NCBI GenBank assembly: GCA_030248215.1
Contig: JASANG010003684.1
Span: 186,001 to 250,000, forward strand
DNA length: 64,000 nucleotides
Direction of reading: 5' to 3'
DNA from: Enoplolaimus lenunculus
Taxonomy: Eukaryota > Nematoda > Enoplea > Enoplida > Thoracostomopsidae
The notes under the pieces were generated by a model. It had not been told where the DNA came from, ran no database searches, and saw only the letters and a list, made by a program, of their open reading frames with translations. Of the stretch, positions 1 to 12,020 are shown piece after piece. The translations under genes and the position numbers were made by a program. Each line of letters opens with the position of its first letter. Position 1 is the first letter of the stretch.

Positions 1-460
1 TTCTAAAACTTTGGAACTCCGGCCATTTTTGGCTAAACGACGGTTGTGTAGATAACGAAAAGGACCAGTGAATAATTTGGGGGTCTTCCGGAACTTTGCA
101 ATAAGGGTCGTGGTGGGATTTGCCGACGAATTACAGCGGCGAAAGAGAATCTATGAGAATGAGGGAATTGTCGAGGGGTCGCAAGGTATAGTGAACGAAA
201 GCTCACGAACGGAGCGAGAAGGCAACCATTTTTAAAATCACAACACTAATTTTTGCCTTCAAAAGGTCCGGGTACGAGCGACATATAGGTATGGAACTTT
301 GAAAAGTCCTCTCGAGCAAAGCGAGCAACCCCTCAAACGTATTTTTCACATGAAAGGTATTCCCGTCTCAAACGAGCGTTAACTACGCTAAAAGCTGGCG
401 CACCGATCGTTTTTCAATCCAATTCAAAGGCTTCTTAATTCTAGTAAATACTTCCTCGTC
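1..460. other. Stretch without a gene
   Basis: Unique-looking sequence with two GAGCGAG/GAGCAAAGCGAGC words of the kind also seen at 26330 and 26580. No exon or element edge is visible. Confidence 0.5.
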
Positions 461-500
461 CCACTGGCGGATCCAGAAATCTCTGCTGGTGGGCAGAGGT
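461..500. mobile_element. Orphan hAT-type terminus
   Basis: CACTGGCGGATCCAGAAAT matches the hAT-type end but no partner end was found. Similar orphan ends (GGATCCAGAAA or its reverse) occur near 2397, 3770, 14080 and 23048. Confidence 0.4.
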
Positions 501-661
501 GTAGCTAGGATTTCATTTCGGGAAGGTACCCCTCGTTTTTCAATGTTCTTTTTCTTGGGTACGCAGAAGTTTCAAGAAGGGATATATTATGACCTCATCG
601 ATTCCTTTGCATCCTGGTGACGGTGCGCCAAGACCAGGACAGGCAAATTATACAATCGTGC

Positions 662-844
662 GGCCCATGTAAAGATCAGGGGCGGAACGTTTTTCTGCGT
701 GACTGCAATGGACTAAGCTTACTCTTTAGACTGTTTTTTGCTTAGCTTAGGCTTAGGCTTAGGAATATGCTCATTCTTACGCTTAGGCTTAGGCTTAGGA
801 ATATGCTGATAATACTGTTCCGTCCCAGTTCTTTACATTGGCCC
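662..844 (+). mobile_element. MITE family A (GGCCCATGTAAAG ends, TTAGGC-like core)
   Basis: Starts GGCCCATGTAAAGATC then GGGGCGGAACG; ends TTCTTTACATTGGCC. Flanking AATCGTGC at 654-661 and 845-852 is an 8-bp target duplication. The core holds GCTTAGGCTTAGGCTTAGG blocks split by AATATGCTCATTC. Non-coding; an 8-bp duplication suits the hAT superfamily. Confidence 0.85.
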
Positions 845-1043
845 AATCGTGCAGAAAGCCTGCGGCCGGCAAAAAATCAAACGCAAATACTAAGTAGTGT
901 TAGTACAAAACTTTGGTTGGGATCAATGTTGGTGAACAATGACATTCGTGACCTACCCTCATGCATCCGCCAGTGTCATCAGATATACACTCCCCATATG
1001 CCTTCGGCCTCAACAGCAAAGATAATATAATAATATGCACATG

Positions 1044-1621
1044 CACCGTAGCCAGCTCACCTTGCTAGGGGAAGCTAACAAAATTTTCAGGAGGGACAAT
1101 GGCGGATCCATGGGGGGCACCCCGCCGTGCCCCCCCACCACCAGCATCTCAGCAAAAATTATATTGAGTGTCAATTGCTGTTCTGCGCTGTTCCGAAAAT
1201 AGCAGGCAGTTCTAACTCATTCAAAAACAGAAAAAGATGTTGCTGAAGCTGACTGGATTTTACTTTTTCAAAACTGAATTGTCTTCTGAATCCAAGCCTT
1301 AAAATTTGTGCCTGTTTGAAACCAAATCTGAATTTATGTTGCCACACTGTTGTTTAGATCTAAATTGCGTTGATGCGTTAGTTTTATTTGTGCTTCATCT
1401 CAGTTGAACGAACGTAAAGAAGTCAATTTTATGGCAATAGTTCGTGGTTTGTGTGTGGGTCAAAAATAAGTTTATTATCTATGAAATTTTGCCCCCCACC
1501 CATTGTGAGATCCTGAATCCGCCGCTGAGGAGGGACATTCAAGCGTTTTCAATGACTTACAAGCACCGTTGAAAATTTTCTAGAGTTGGCCAAAAGTTGC
1601 CCTTCCTTAGCTACGGACCCG
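1044..1621 (+). mobile_element. MITE family B, split by a hAT-type MITE
   Basis: Left CCGTAGCCAGCTCACCTTG and right CTTAGCTACGGACCC are inverted. The body has CATTCAAGCGTTTTCAATG, ACTTACAAGC and TTGAAAATTTTCT, which recur in all family B copies. A hAT-type element at 1097-1527 interrupts it. Confidence 0.75.
1097..1527 (+). mobile_element. hAT-type MITE (CAGTGGCGGATCC ends) nested in family B
   Basis: Ends CAATGGCGGATCC and GAATCCGCCGCTG are inverted. AGGAGGGA is repeated on both sides (1089-1096, 1528-1535), a perfect 8-bp target duplication, so it entered after the family B element. Confidence 0.88.
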
Positions 1622-2948
1622 AGTATACAAACAAGATTCGGCGTACACCAAACAAACAATCACCAAAATTACAACAATATGCAACAAAAATTATTCTGAA
1701 ATACATACACCAACGCACTACAACAACATTATTTAGTTGACACAACAGCATTTAATGGTGCATAGTTGTTGTGTAAAACAGTGTGTTTATACGCATGCTT
1801 TTTCTGTTCTCTCTCGTCTCTCTCTCTGCTGCAATCTCCATTGCTTTAAAATTGAAACCACTTAACATTTTCCATATAATTTCCGTTTTAATCGTATTCA
1901 CTTCAGTGATAAATTTCACCTCCATTGAATTTTGTGTTTAACGAACTTAACTACTACGTACGTACGTACTAGAAGTATAGCCGTACTGTGGATTAGTGAT
2001 AGTAGCCGACGAAATAAATGATGATAATCTAAACAAACGCGTGGACAGGTGCGTAGCCGTCAGAGAGCAAGCTGGACAAGACGGTCATGGCTCCGACAAA
2101 AAATATGTGGCGGAAAATGACCAAAAGCCAGTGTCAACTTTAGCTTACCGGCTGTACTTATTTTATATTTTAACTATAATGAGCGCTTTACTAGCCGCCA
2201 TCATTCGTCACTCATGCAGGTATACAGAAGGGGGCGGCCGAAACGCGTACTATGTCGCCCTGTCAGAAAATCTTTTTGCGATCAAATGGTAAAGTCGCTA
2301 TCTTACAATTGTTCTCGCTCAGAAAATTGGCACACATATATAGTAGGCATACAGTAAACATTACGTTTCATAATTTTTACCAGCCCGCCTGCCCCGTCAG
2401 TAATTTCTGGATCCACCCATAGGCCATCGTACATTGAGCATCTGTGACCATAGCACGAGACAGATATGCAATAATATCTAAACAACATTTACGCTTAAAA
2501 TAAACACAAAAACGTATAATCAACCGGCCAAACAGATCAAACGATCGCTCTTAGTCTAAAACGCTTGTCAACGACATCTCAACCAGCTAGCAAAGACAAC
2601 ATAATTCGCATATATATGTATTTAAATTAAACACATGGTAAATAACATCAGCACGGCGTGTGTGACATTTTAGTTTGGGCTAACAAATCATTAACGATTT
2701 GATAGAGAAACCAGTTAAGCGTCGCTGAAACCTGAATCAATTATAAAGTCCCCCTTAAAACTATAAGGAACTTTAATTGCTACAATTTCTGTAAATTTAG
2801 TCATTTTTTTCAACTGTCCTTTTCACCGAGCAATAGAACGACTGAGACAAAGGTTTAGCAAACCGGCCTGAACCAGAACCACGGTAACACTGGGACAGAA
2901 AAAATATTAATACAAAAACGAGAAATGAAAAAAACTGGCCAATATATA
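1622..2948. other. Stretch without a recognised gene
   Basis: A 98-codon open frame (1996-2292) with a hydrophobic stretch LAYRLYLFYILTIMSALLAA is present, but it has no recognised family, no clear splice context and no neighbour supporting it. The rest is AT-rich with a palindromic (TACG)n run near 1956. Confidence 0.4.
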
Positions 2949-3110
2949 GACAAGGGTCGTAACAGTAGTATCAGCAACTGCTAAGCGTAAGCCTAAGGAT
3001 AATAAGCTTACAACGAAGCCTATTAGTCTAAGCAACACATAGTCTAAAGCGTAAGCTTCCTCTGTTGCAGTCCCACGGAAAACGTTCCGCTCCTCATATT
3101 TACATGTGCC
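2949..3110 (-). mobile_element. MITE family A, reversed and degraded
   Basis: CCTAAGG-type blocks, then GTCTAAAGCGTAAGC, CTGTTGCAGTCCCACGG, AACGTTCCGC and TTTACATGTGCC match family A in reverse. Confidence 0.7.
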
Positions 3111-3450
3111 GAAAAACATACACATTGAACTAAGCTTACCTTACTCAATTGTCTGTTAACAACTGAAAACTTATTAACGAAAATGAAACAAAATTCCTCT
3201 GCATTAAAACACCGTCGTCTCCAAATTTTCAACAACGACCGCAAAATCATAATTTTAATGCAATAAATACTACTACAACACCGTAAACTACACGTTGTAA
3301 CTTTACTGTTTAATACTCCTGCGCCTTGTCATACGACACACGAAGAGAAACAAAATCAAATTGTAATACGAATATTACAAGACTACAGTGATATATGTAC
3401 AAAACGTGTAGGGTGGCATAAAAGGGAAGACACCGGGAGACTTGACAACC

Positions 3451-3616
3451 GGCCCGTAAATCAGCTCACTTTGCTAAAGGACAGGGATAAAGAATTTTCA
3501 GGATGGACATACAAGGGTTTCTGTTGACTTTTTACAAGCAAAGTTGAATATTTTCTTGGAGGCTGAAATTCGTCCAGAAAGGTGTGGGCTGAGCCCGCCT
3601 GGCGCCCTTGGATACG
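3451..3616 (+). mobile_element. MITE family B
   Basis: GGCCCGTAAATCAGCTCACT at the left; GGGCTGAGCCCGCCTGG and GGATACG at the right; the body holds TACAAGGGTTTC and TACAAGCAAAGTTGAA. A relic with TTGTATTAAGATTCAG and TTCTGGATCCGCC (about 3655-3785) follows it. Confidence 0.65.
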
Positions 3617-3789
3617 TAACTATTGATGAACGTAAGTGCGGCATCCCGGTCACGCCCAACAGGGATCAGAAGCAAAATTTTGTATTAAGATTCAGTGTTA
3701 AAATTGAGTTCGGCTTTTGGATCGTGAGCCTTTTTTATTACATAAGCTGCGGCCCCGAGTTAAAAACTTCTGGATCCGCCATTGCATGG

Positions 3790-4510
3790 GAAAATACCAG
3801 AACCGAGATTTCTAGATGTAAGAAGTATCTTTACACATGCCTCAGAATTTAAATTGCATAATCCTCACGTGAGATTACGCGCCCTACCCCGCAAGTTGCT
3901 ATCGACTACACTGCGTCCAAAAGCGAAGACATGATTTCACTTCGACGAGGAATATATTGTTTCACGCAAAACAAAATCTCATAAATCCAACAGTGTTTGT
4001 TCGAAATCTTTGTGTTAAGGGAAATTTTACTTCACCCAGAAATTTCGGAAAGAGATATACGCCCTCTATGCCTTTCCTTGTAATATACCCCCCTAACTGT
4101 GCGTCAATTGAAATATACATAAAAACTGTATATGCACCAGGAACACCACACAAAATTTTAAACGACTTTAATCGATCGATATATATACATATATATACAA
4201 GGTTATCAATGTTTACCTATACACAATGCTTTTCACAAGACAACTTGTGGCTGCGGATGAGGTGTGTGTTGAAGAATGAAAAAATTACCACAGCTGAGGG
4301 AAAATATAGTTCCCCTCTGGAATCGGTGAAAATCGTTTCAAAGTTAGACAAGTACTACTTGTCTGTTTATGGAGCTTTATTCGGTTTCACTTAGAAAACA
4401 AAGATACTATAAATACTGGCTATATTCTGATATAATTTGAATTTCCGCCGTTCTAAAAGCATCGAATCTACCTCAGTAGTATATGGAAACATTTTTTCAA
4501 ATTAAACTAG
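3790..4510. other. Stretch without a recognised gene
   Basis: A 145-codon open frame lies at 3957-4394. Its composition (many Tyr, Ile, Asn; no repeated motif) looks like translated AT-rich DNA, and I recognise no family. Confidence 0.4.
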
Positions 4511-4668
4511 GTTCGTAGCCAGATTTCCTTGCGCAGAAATGGGTTAAAAATATTTGGGGGGGGGGCTTACAAGGATTTTCAATGACTTTATAAGCAAGGT
4601 TGGATATTTCGTACGAGGGGCCAAAAGTTTACCAGTGGAGCTGTGAGCCCTCCTTGGCTGCGGGCCCG
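4511..4668 (+). mobile_element. MITE family B
   Basis: GTTCGTAGCCAGATTTCC to GGCTGCGGGCCCG, with TTTTCAATGACTTTATAAGC and AAGCAAGGTTGGA inside. Confidence 0.7.
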
Positions 4669-5348
4669 TATCAATGAGCGAGCGAGAGACGTTATATCCT
4701 CCGGAAATATTAAAATGCTGGTAGACCATAAAGTGGTTGAACTCTACTGATTTGAATGAGTTTGCATATGCCGCCCTGTATAAAGCTCAGAACAAAAATT
4801 GCCACAGCCCATTTTGGTTCTGTTTTAGGCTTTTTATCATGTATAAGGGTGGGACGCGAGCTTTGATGTGGCAAAAAAATGACAACAAGGATATGACGCG
4901 AATATTATTAGATAGGTCTTCTATACTCTGTTTTGTTATATACAAAAGAAATTTGTGTATTTTAAAACGATTGCAAGAGAATATTTATCGATTGTTGTTG
5001 TTGTTGCTCTCAAAGAAAAAATAATAACACGCAAAAAAACTCTTTTTCTATGCAGTATTCGCACTCAAAACACGCAAGGCCGTATGTATTATGTGTATAG
5101 ACAGGCCAACAACCGCAGGAAATGTTTACTAGAAAGCGCAGCGAACGATCAACACAAAGTTGCCGATTAAAACATTAACATACAAATTGTTTTAAACAGG
5201 CTTTAAAAATTTTTATCAATTTTAAAATAACTTTAACGGCTAATTTAAAACTTTTAGGCTAAACTGCTACAAACGATAGTTCGTCATCGGGCGCACAACT
5301 TGTCGCCCTACATACAATTCATTTGAAATTTTATCGACTTAGTCAATT

Positions 5349-5559
5349 GGCCCATGTATAGAACAGGGCCAGAGCAGTAGTATAAGCATATTCCTAAGCC
5401 TACGCCTACGCCTAAGCCTAAGCCTTAAGCCTAAGCCTAACCTAAGCCTAACCTAAGCTTAAGGCTAATAAGCCTAAGCAAAAAAGTTAGTCTAAAGCTT
5501 AAACTGACTCTATTACAGCCCCGCCGGAAAACGATCCGGCACTGTTCTATAATTGGGCC
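5349..5559 (-). mobile_element. MITE family A with perfect 8-bp target duplication
   Basis: AGTCAATT flanks the element exactly (5341-5348 and 5560-5567). It begins GGCCCATGTATAGAACAGG and ends TTCTATAATTGGGCC. The core has about ten CCTAAG/CCTACG hexamers in a row. This copy fixes the element's edges. Confidence 0.9.
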
Positions 5560-6286
5560 AGTCAATTCGTTGCATATCACTTTGGTTTAGACTAAGCTTC
5601 GCTGTTAAGATTACGCTAAAAGATTATGCTCAGATATATTCATGGAGTTTTAAGACACTGTTGGGCGACATGTTGTCTGGCGACGAATTGTTGTAGATTC
5701 GACTAAACTCGACGTATAGGCTTTAGAATGAACGGAAGTGAACAAGTGCTCACAAACCCACATATGAATATTGTTAACCCCCCCAAATATTTGTGAAAGC
5801 GCACGTTTTCAGTTTGAAAGCCCAAATATGTTGAAACATTAATATTTAGTGTTTATCGCGCGGCCGGAAACCGAACGGTCCACATAAAAACATTTTATTG
5901 ACGAATCATCATCATCATCATTTGACGACACTGCAATGAAACTGGTCGATGAAAGTTTAAAATATGTTTAAAATTTCGTAAAATAACAACGAACGAACGA
6001 CGTTAATATTATAAAAATTTAAATTTTTCACAACTACTACGCACTTCAAAAACACTACAACTAAACACAAAAACACTACAACTAAACAAAAACTATGTCA
6101 CTCGGATTGCGAAAGTTTTCTGTATAGAAGTTTTATCGCAATTTTGCCGTTTTAATATACTGTAAACCACGACAATTTCAATACCGCAAACTGTTGCGTT
6201 CTGTTCTCAGGCGGTGCAAATTGTATTAATGGGAAGTCCTTTTGTTGAAATTTACTGTAGAAACCAGAAAAATAGGCTTGTAAGCC

Positions 6287-6444
6287 CTCGAACACCTTTG
6301 CATGCCCCTCCTGAAAACGTTTAGTCCCTTGGAGCTTTTTATGGTCACAAAATTTTCAACTTCGCTTGTAAGCTATCGAACCGTTTTATATGCCCGTCGT
6401 GAAAACTTTTAGTCCCCCTAGAAAGGATGAGCTGGCTACGGGCA
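6287..6444 (-). mobile_element. MITE family B, reversed, with internal duplication
   Basis: Ends GAGCTGGCTACGGGC. The block CTTGTAAGC..TCGAAC..ATGCCC..GAAAAC.TTTAGTCCC occurs twice in tandem, so this copy is rearranged. Confidence 0.6.
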
Positions 6445-6689
6445 CTGAGAGTTATACAACTCCTTCAAAATATAGCGCTGATTACGCCCCTGTCTCTGTC
6501 GTGTGACAGATACTGTTCAAAAAACACACGGTTTCTGTTAATTATCGACATAACAATAAACTTTGTAAATAAATATGTACGAAATCTATTTTTATCTGTT
6601 GTTGTAGCGGCTTTTTTTCAACAACTTACTGAATGATCAAACGAGTACTTCGTATATCATAGGTTGGAAACTGTAATTTATGTTCCGCA

Positions 6690-6861
6690 CAGTGGCGGAT
6701 CCAGGATCTCAAAATGAGGGGTCAAAATTTCACAGGTAATAAACTTACTTTTGACCCACTCACAAACCACGAACTATTGTCACAAAATTGCTATATAATT
6801 TTTGTCGAGATGCTGTTGGGGGGCCCCACGGCCGGGGTGGCCCCCCATGGATCCGCCAGTG
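6690..6861 (-). mobile_element. hAT-type MITE, short form of the element at 1097-1527
   Basis: Starts CAGTGGCGGATCCAGG and ends GGATCCGCCAGTG, with GTTCCGCA duplicated on both sides (6682-6689, 6862-6869). Its sequence is the reverse of the 1097-1527 copy with the centre deleted; it shares TTTTGACCCACTCAC and the poly-G/C block. Confidence 0.88.
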
Positions 6862-8430
6862 GTTCCGCAGGCCTGTTGTGGCAAGCCTGAAGTGACATGC
6901 CAAATTCTTGTGAAGGGGAAGTGTCGAATCCATTTAAGCTGTATACATTTGGTTGTTGGTTGTTGGAAAATGTTAATAATAAATACAACAGAAATGGTAT
7001 AGAAAAAGATGTAAATAGCAACAATAAAACATCAAAATAACACGATGCAAAAAAACATTGCAGACAAGAACGTTCGCCATTATTGTGAGTTTATACACAG
7101 GATAGCAGACAATTGTTACCGGGGTGCAACCGGAGGCGAAAAATACCGGAGCCGGACGTCAATGAAACTTGCCTGAGCCGGAGGTGAAGCCGAAGGTGAG
7201 GCGAATTTAGGTAGTAAAAATGGTCAATTAGTTAATTTTAGCCAATATCTGCAATGTTGTTTAGTTGTTTGCATTGCCAACGTTGCTTGTATTAAGTCAA
7301 CGAAAACCATCGTGTGCTCATCTTTAAGTTTTTAACCCCTAGCAAGGTGAGCTACCTACCATGCCTGATTTGGTCACCCTGACAACTCGTCGACCGATAT
7401 TTCGTTACCCAACATCTTACAGTACCGTAATAAATGGTCACTTACCATTATGCTTCGATATGTTGCAGATTAGAAAAATATATTATTTCTCCAAGAGTAG
7501 TTTGTATGAGTCTACGCCTATGTGCAAAAAGCACCCCCGTTTTAATTTGTTGGCCTCCCTGTAAAAGATATTGTTGGGTCAGGGGCAGGGCTGGTGTCTG
7601 ATGAGTGGCGAGGGCCCTGCAACAAAGATGTCACCAGACGTCTTCGTCTTCCGACCCATCTGAAATTTTTGAACCCACAATCATGTCCTGCTTGCTTGAG
7701 ATATGCAATTATCCCTTTTAGAAACTATAATAAACCGCAAATATAATACCGTTAGTCGCAGACGCAATGTTGCGATATACAAAACAAAACACATACACAA
7801 TGGCTAACAACTCAAAGCATAGTAGTATTCATACTGATAGCATCGTAGTGCTTCTTGTTGTCGGTTTTACTTTACTATGGAGCTTGGCAAAGTTTTACTT
7901 AATATTAAGCAAACACAAAATTTTTACTTTACGTTTACTAATTTTATCAGGAAATGACAGCAGTAGTTTTACTTGCTTATATACATTTTTATGCAAAGAT
8001 TTACTCAATATTTAGTACACTTATACTAAAAAAGGTTAGTAAAATATAACGATAGTATTGTAAGCCGTGTTTTTCAGAGCAAACAGGCCAATTCCAAGGG
8101 CGGGGGACAACCAGATCAAATTTTACGCTCAGATTTTACCCTAATAATGCTTATCTTGTGGCTCGTTTCACTCGCGAACTTTTTCCCCTGTTTCGACATT
8201 CGCACAGCCTCCCTGTCATTTAGAAATTTATGCATCGACCATTATTTATTTAGCAACTTTTAAACAAAAGAGAAGCAAAACCAAACGAAACTGACAGCTA
8301 TTTTGTAAAATTCAAATAAATGCTAAATCATAGTCAGATAGCAGGGTCGGTGGCAGAGTCATAGGGAAAACTGTGGGTACATTTTTAAAAAATAACCAGA
8401 ATAAACGTTTAAAACTAGCTTTGTTTTATG

Positions 8431-8630
8431 TGACCCAAGTTTCTTTGAACGGTGTATTGTTTTTTACACAGGACTGCAATAGACTAAGCTTTAGACGATT
8501 TGTTGCGATTTGTTGCTAAGGATTAGGCATGTCTGGACTTACGTATAGGCTTATCCTTTCGCTGAAGCTCAGGGTTAGGCTTGCCTAACCTAACGGCTTA
8601 TACTACTGTTTTGATCCACAAGTTATATTG
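8431..8630 (+). mobile_element. MITE family A, degraded
   Basis: Keeps GGACTGCAATAGACTAAGC, scattered TTAGGC and the ATACTACTG tail before the right end. The ends are eroded and no target duplication was found. Confidence 0.55.
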
Positions 8631-8637
8631 ACTGCAA

Positions 8638-8909
8638 CTAGTGGCGGAACCGGAATTTTCCCGTAGGGGCAGATACCTTTAAGTATTCCGAAATTTCGAA
8701 GTTTTAAAACGCCTATATATTTAATAAATTATAGGCATTTTTAATTTGGTGAATTTTTGGTTTTATCACCTCGCTAAACTTTTCATCTATTTGAGACTAT
8801 TAAACCACATTTTGTTCTTCGGATGACCCATTTTAATCCTAAAATTTTCGACACGGTAGACTCGGGGAGAATAAAGGAATACATGTCTCATCCTCCAGAG
8901 CTGCCACTG
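8638..8909 (+). mobile_element. hAT-type element relic
   Basis: CTAGTGGCGGAACCGG at the left and CCAGAGCTGCCACTG at the right are imperfect inverted ends. No target duplication is visible and there is no coding capacity. Confidence 0.5.
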
Positions 8910-10660
8910 AATTACTGTTGTAGGCACACTCTCATGCTAGAACAAAGCACATTTAGCGTGTTAGAAATGGTGGAAAAACGATAAAATAAGTTGCTATTAC
9001 AATTTAATATTGTTCACAAAACGACTAAAACAATAATAGCGCGTTTTCCGGGCCCGTAAACAGACGACGGTTGTCCTAGCGGCGTGACAGCTGCAGACTT
9101 GCCGGCGGCGGTCGAACTCCACTTTTGTGCCCTTCCCAATTAATCTGTATAATGCATTAGTTAACAGTTCTTTGCCACTTTAAATTTTAGTATACCACAA
9201 AAAGTACCCTTACTAGAAGCCCTGCTATCTTTACTTAAAACCTGTTATGGACGCACCTCATACCTCGGCATATCATCGCCCCTAATGATGGCAGCCTTTA
9301 TTGTGCTAATATGTAGTTTATTAATATAAACAACTAGCCAATTAAATTTTGCCCCTCTAAAATTGACCTGCCTTTCTGAAATCAAAATATCAAGCTTTGC
9401 CTTTTGCGCAACAACAAAAGCGCAGCATATAACAGTTTAGAAGCGGTATATAAGCTCAATATAAAATGCAACCGTTAATCATGCTATTCATGGATAAGCT
9501 GAAAACATCATCACCCACAAACTAAAATATTAAATTTAAACTAAAAACCAATGCCAGTTTTAACAGTCAACCAGTAGTTAATAGCTGACAACCCCAACAA
9601 AACCTATATGGTAAATAACTGTGCCTGTTTCACCGTCAAACCACTATATAAAAAGATACGCTTTATATAACGCCGCAAATGGGAGGGGGCGTTAACAAAA
9701 GGAAGGGAGGGAAGATAAAGGGAGATATATCCGGTCTGGAAATTTCTATACAGGCTAGAAAAAGGTACTTTAGCCGACGTAGGATAACCTGGTGGCTTTC
9801 TAGCGCTGGTAAATGCCGTTATACCGTCCCGAAATGAAATGCTAGTTTCACAGCCACTTGGTCACAAACATATATATAGACAAAACGAACCAGAAACCAT
9901 GGCTTAAAGGAGCCTAACGGCATATGCCCATAAACCGTGTGAAACCAAAAACGCAACGCGCGGACTCTCAAAACAAAATTATATAGTTTTCTTCGGGCAA
10001 AATAAAGCAGTATGTCACGCTCTGTGGTAAAAATATACCGTACTGAGACAATCGTTACCACCAGCGAGTCTAAAACCAATACCTTGAAGACACAATGCCG
10101 GAAACAAGACAACTGCTTATATATATCTATATCAATTTCCAAAACCTTTGAGTTGGATAAGACAGACCTTTGGCCTCCCTGTCAGGCATAAGATTCCATT
10201 CGTACACAACTCAGTGTAGTTTTGTTTTTGGTAGCTTTTATACAATGCAATCCAGTTAAACATCAGTTGCTGAATATATAGGTCATTAAAATACATAGCT
10301 AGCAATAATCTAAGTCTTTTATTCTAGGCTACTAGCGTGTTAGGTGTTTGCTCCGGTGAAGCCAAGGGCGGGCCAGCCTTGGCGGCATCCCCCAACAGGG
10401 ATCCAAACCAAAAGGTTGTATTAAAATTTAATAGTGAAATTTCGTTTAGCTACTCGCTCGCGAGAGCTTTTTCACTGCTAATTCGCACGGTTCGCGCAGT
10501 CAAAAACTTTTAAATTTGTTTCGGGATGTTTGTTGCAATATAATTTATTTTAGTTTAAATTTCTGTTTCTTTCTTTAAAAACATTTTGACTTGAATATGT
10601 AGACCGGACAGAACATGGATCGTAAATCAACCAAAGTGAAATGCTAAAATTAGGCCCCGG
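8910..10660. other. Stretch without a recognised gene
   Basis: AT-rich. A reverse 107-codon frame at 9819-10142 is hydrophobic and unlike any family I know. A relic with TTGTATTAAAATTTAATAG and CTCGCTCGCGAGAGC (about 10360-10515) matches those near 3660 and 28950. Confidence 0.4.
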
Positions 10661-10668
10661 AAATTTCT

Positions 10669-10800
10669 GGCCCAGGTAACAATCGGGGGCGGAACGTTTT
10701 CCTGTCGATGATAGAGTGAGCTTAAGCTTTAGACTATTTTTTGCTAGGCTTATGTATAAACTCGCGCTTAGACTTAGGCCTACGGAAAATATACTACACT
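10669..10800 (+). mobile_element. MITE family A, right end missing
   Basis: Starts GGCCCAGGTAACAATCGGGG then GCGGAACGTTTTCCTG and TTTTTTGCTAGGCTT. The right inverted repeat is absent. Confidence 0.6.
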
Positions 10801-10901
10801 ACTACACTGTAAATTTCAGTGAGTTGATTTTAACTCTGAATGAGTTGAATAACTCAGTCTGAGTTAGGACTATTAGAACTAGGAGTTTTGAGCTGATTCA
10901 T

Positions 10902-10988
10902 AGATAGTAAACTGAAAATTTATCACTTATAGATAGTAAACTGAAAATTTTCCGCTTAAAGATAGTAAACTGAAAATTATTCGCTTAT
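10902..10988 (+). repeat. 28-bp minisatellite, unit GATAGTAAACTGAAAATT plus TTCGCTTAAA
   Basis: Three units stand before MITE P1; two more follow it at about 11262-11325, and two units lie at 31730-31789 between P2 and P3. The unit carries CGCTTAAAG, so each repeat offers a TTAA target for the piggyBac-like MITE. Confidence 0.8.
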
Positions 10989-10992
10989 TTAA

Positions 10993-11257
10993 CCCTTTCT
11001 CATGTGAATATTTTCTATTTCCCCTGAGAGAGACCTACTTTTATGCTAGGATTCGAACTCCAGTGACTGGAGTGGGAGGCGTATACCATCACCACTCAGC
11101 TATAGGAGCTTGAATCTCGAGCGCGAGGGGGCTCTCACGTCTTGTGGTGATTTAGTACCATGTATACGTGTTGCAATGGTTAAACACTGTGCGATATATT
11201 ATTTACCGTATATACACTGCGCTGAGTTGCCTATAGGCAACTCAATGTGACATGGGA
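10993..11257 (-). mobile_element. piggyBac-like MITE with tRNA-like insert, copy P1
   Basis: Left TTAA (10989-10992) is followed by CCCTTTCTCATGTG; the right end is degraded, with TTAT in place of TTAA. TTAA duplication plus CCC/GGG ends is the piggyBac signature. On the minus strand the middle (about 11046-11114) reads TAGCTGAGTGGTGATGG, a perfect Pol III A box, then AGTTCGAATCC, a near-perfect B box at tRNA spacing. Units of a 28-bp minisatellite flank it on both sides. It has no coding capacity. Confidence 0.8.
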
Positions 11258-12020
11258 TTATATATAGATAGCAAACTGAAAATTTTTCGCTTAAAGATAG
11301 TAAACTGAAAATTTTTCGCTAAAGAGTTACATCTGTGGTAAACTAGCAGCAGTAGCAATAAAAGTTATGTAAGGTTGAGTCCAGCTTCGGCTGGTAAAGC
11401 TAATCCACCAGACGTGTGTTTAAATAATTTTGTGCATTCAGTGCAATTATTGTTCCACGGTTTATTTTGCCCTAAACTGGAATAAAGTGTTTTCTTTTTC
11501 CGTTGGAACCTAAAACAATCGTCCTCCATCTAATTTTACTAATATACCGGAAACGTATCAAATTTAATTTCAAATTTACGGTTGTAAAAGTAGTATAAAA
11601 CTCGCAATACCACAAACAGCATTTTGCCAAACAATTGCCGAACAAATGACACAAAAATTGCGTTACGGCTACTTCAAAACCCTGCTATATATACAACATA
11701 TATATTCGTCGTGTGGGTCAGTGGCCGAGGCATGCCAAAGGGCGAGTGACCCTTGCTCCACCCCCCGGAGAAAACGTTGTCGCGCCGCTGGTGTATGCCA
11801 GTGTCCTGCTTTGTGCCTTGCAAATTCCTAAATGACGAAATACACCATTCGCATGGTGTGTTTATAGCAATTCAAAATACGGTGTTTTAACGGAAAAGCT
11901 GTTAGTTTGCTTGTACTAAACTTAAGTCGTCTTTTCAGTTGCTAACACTCGCCACAATATAAACTCATGATATGGTCTAGAAAAATTTTGACATTTCCTG
12001 GTTTAACGCACCCTTCCTCA

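Noticed and set aside
5380-5470. True interstitial telomere
   Set aside because: The hexamer block is inside a MITE with clear ends and target duplication, and the same block recurs in the other copies.
9819-10142. A 107-codon reverse hydrophobic frame
   Set aside because: No family motif, no splice context and composition typical of translated AT-rich intergenic DNA.
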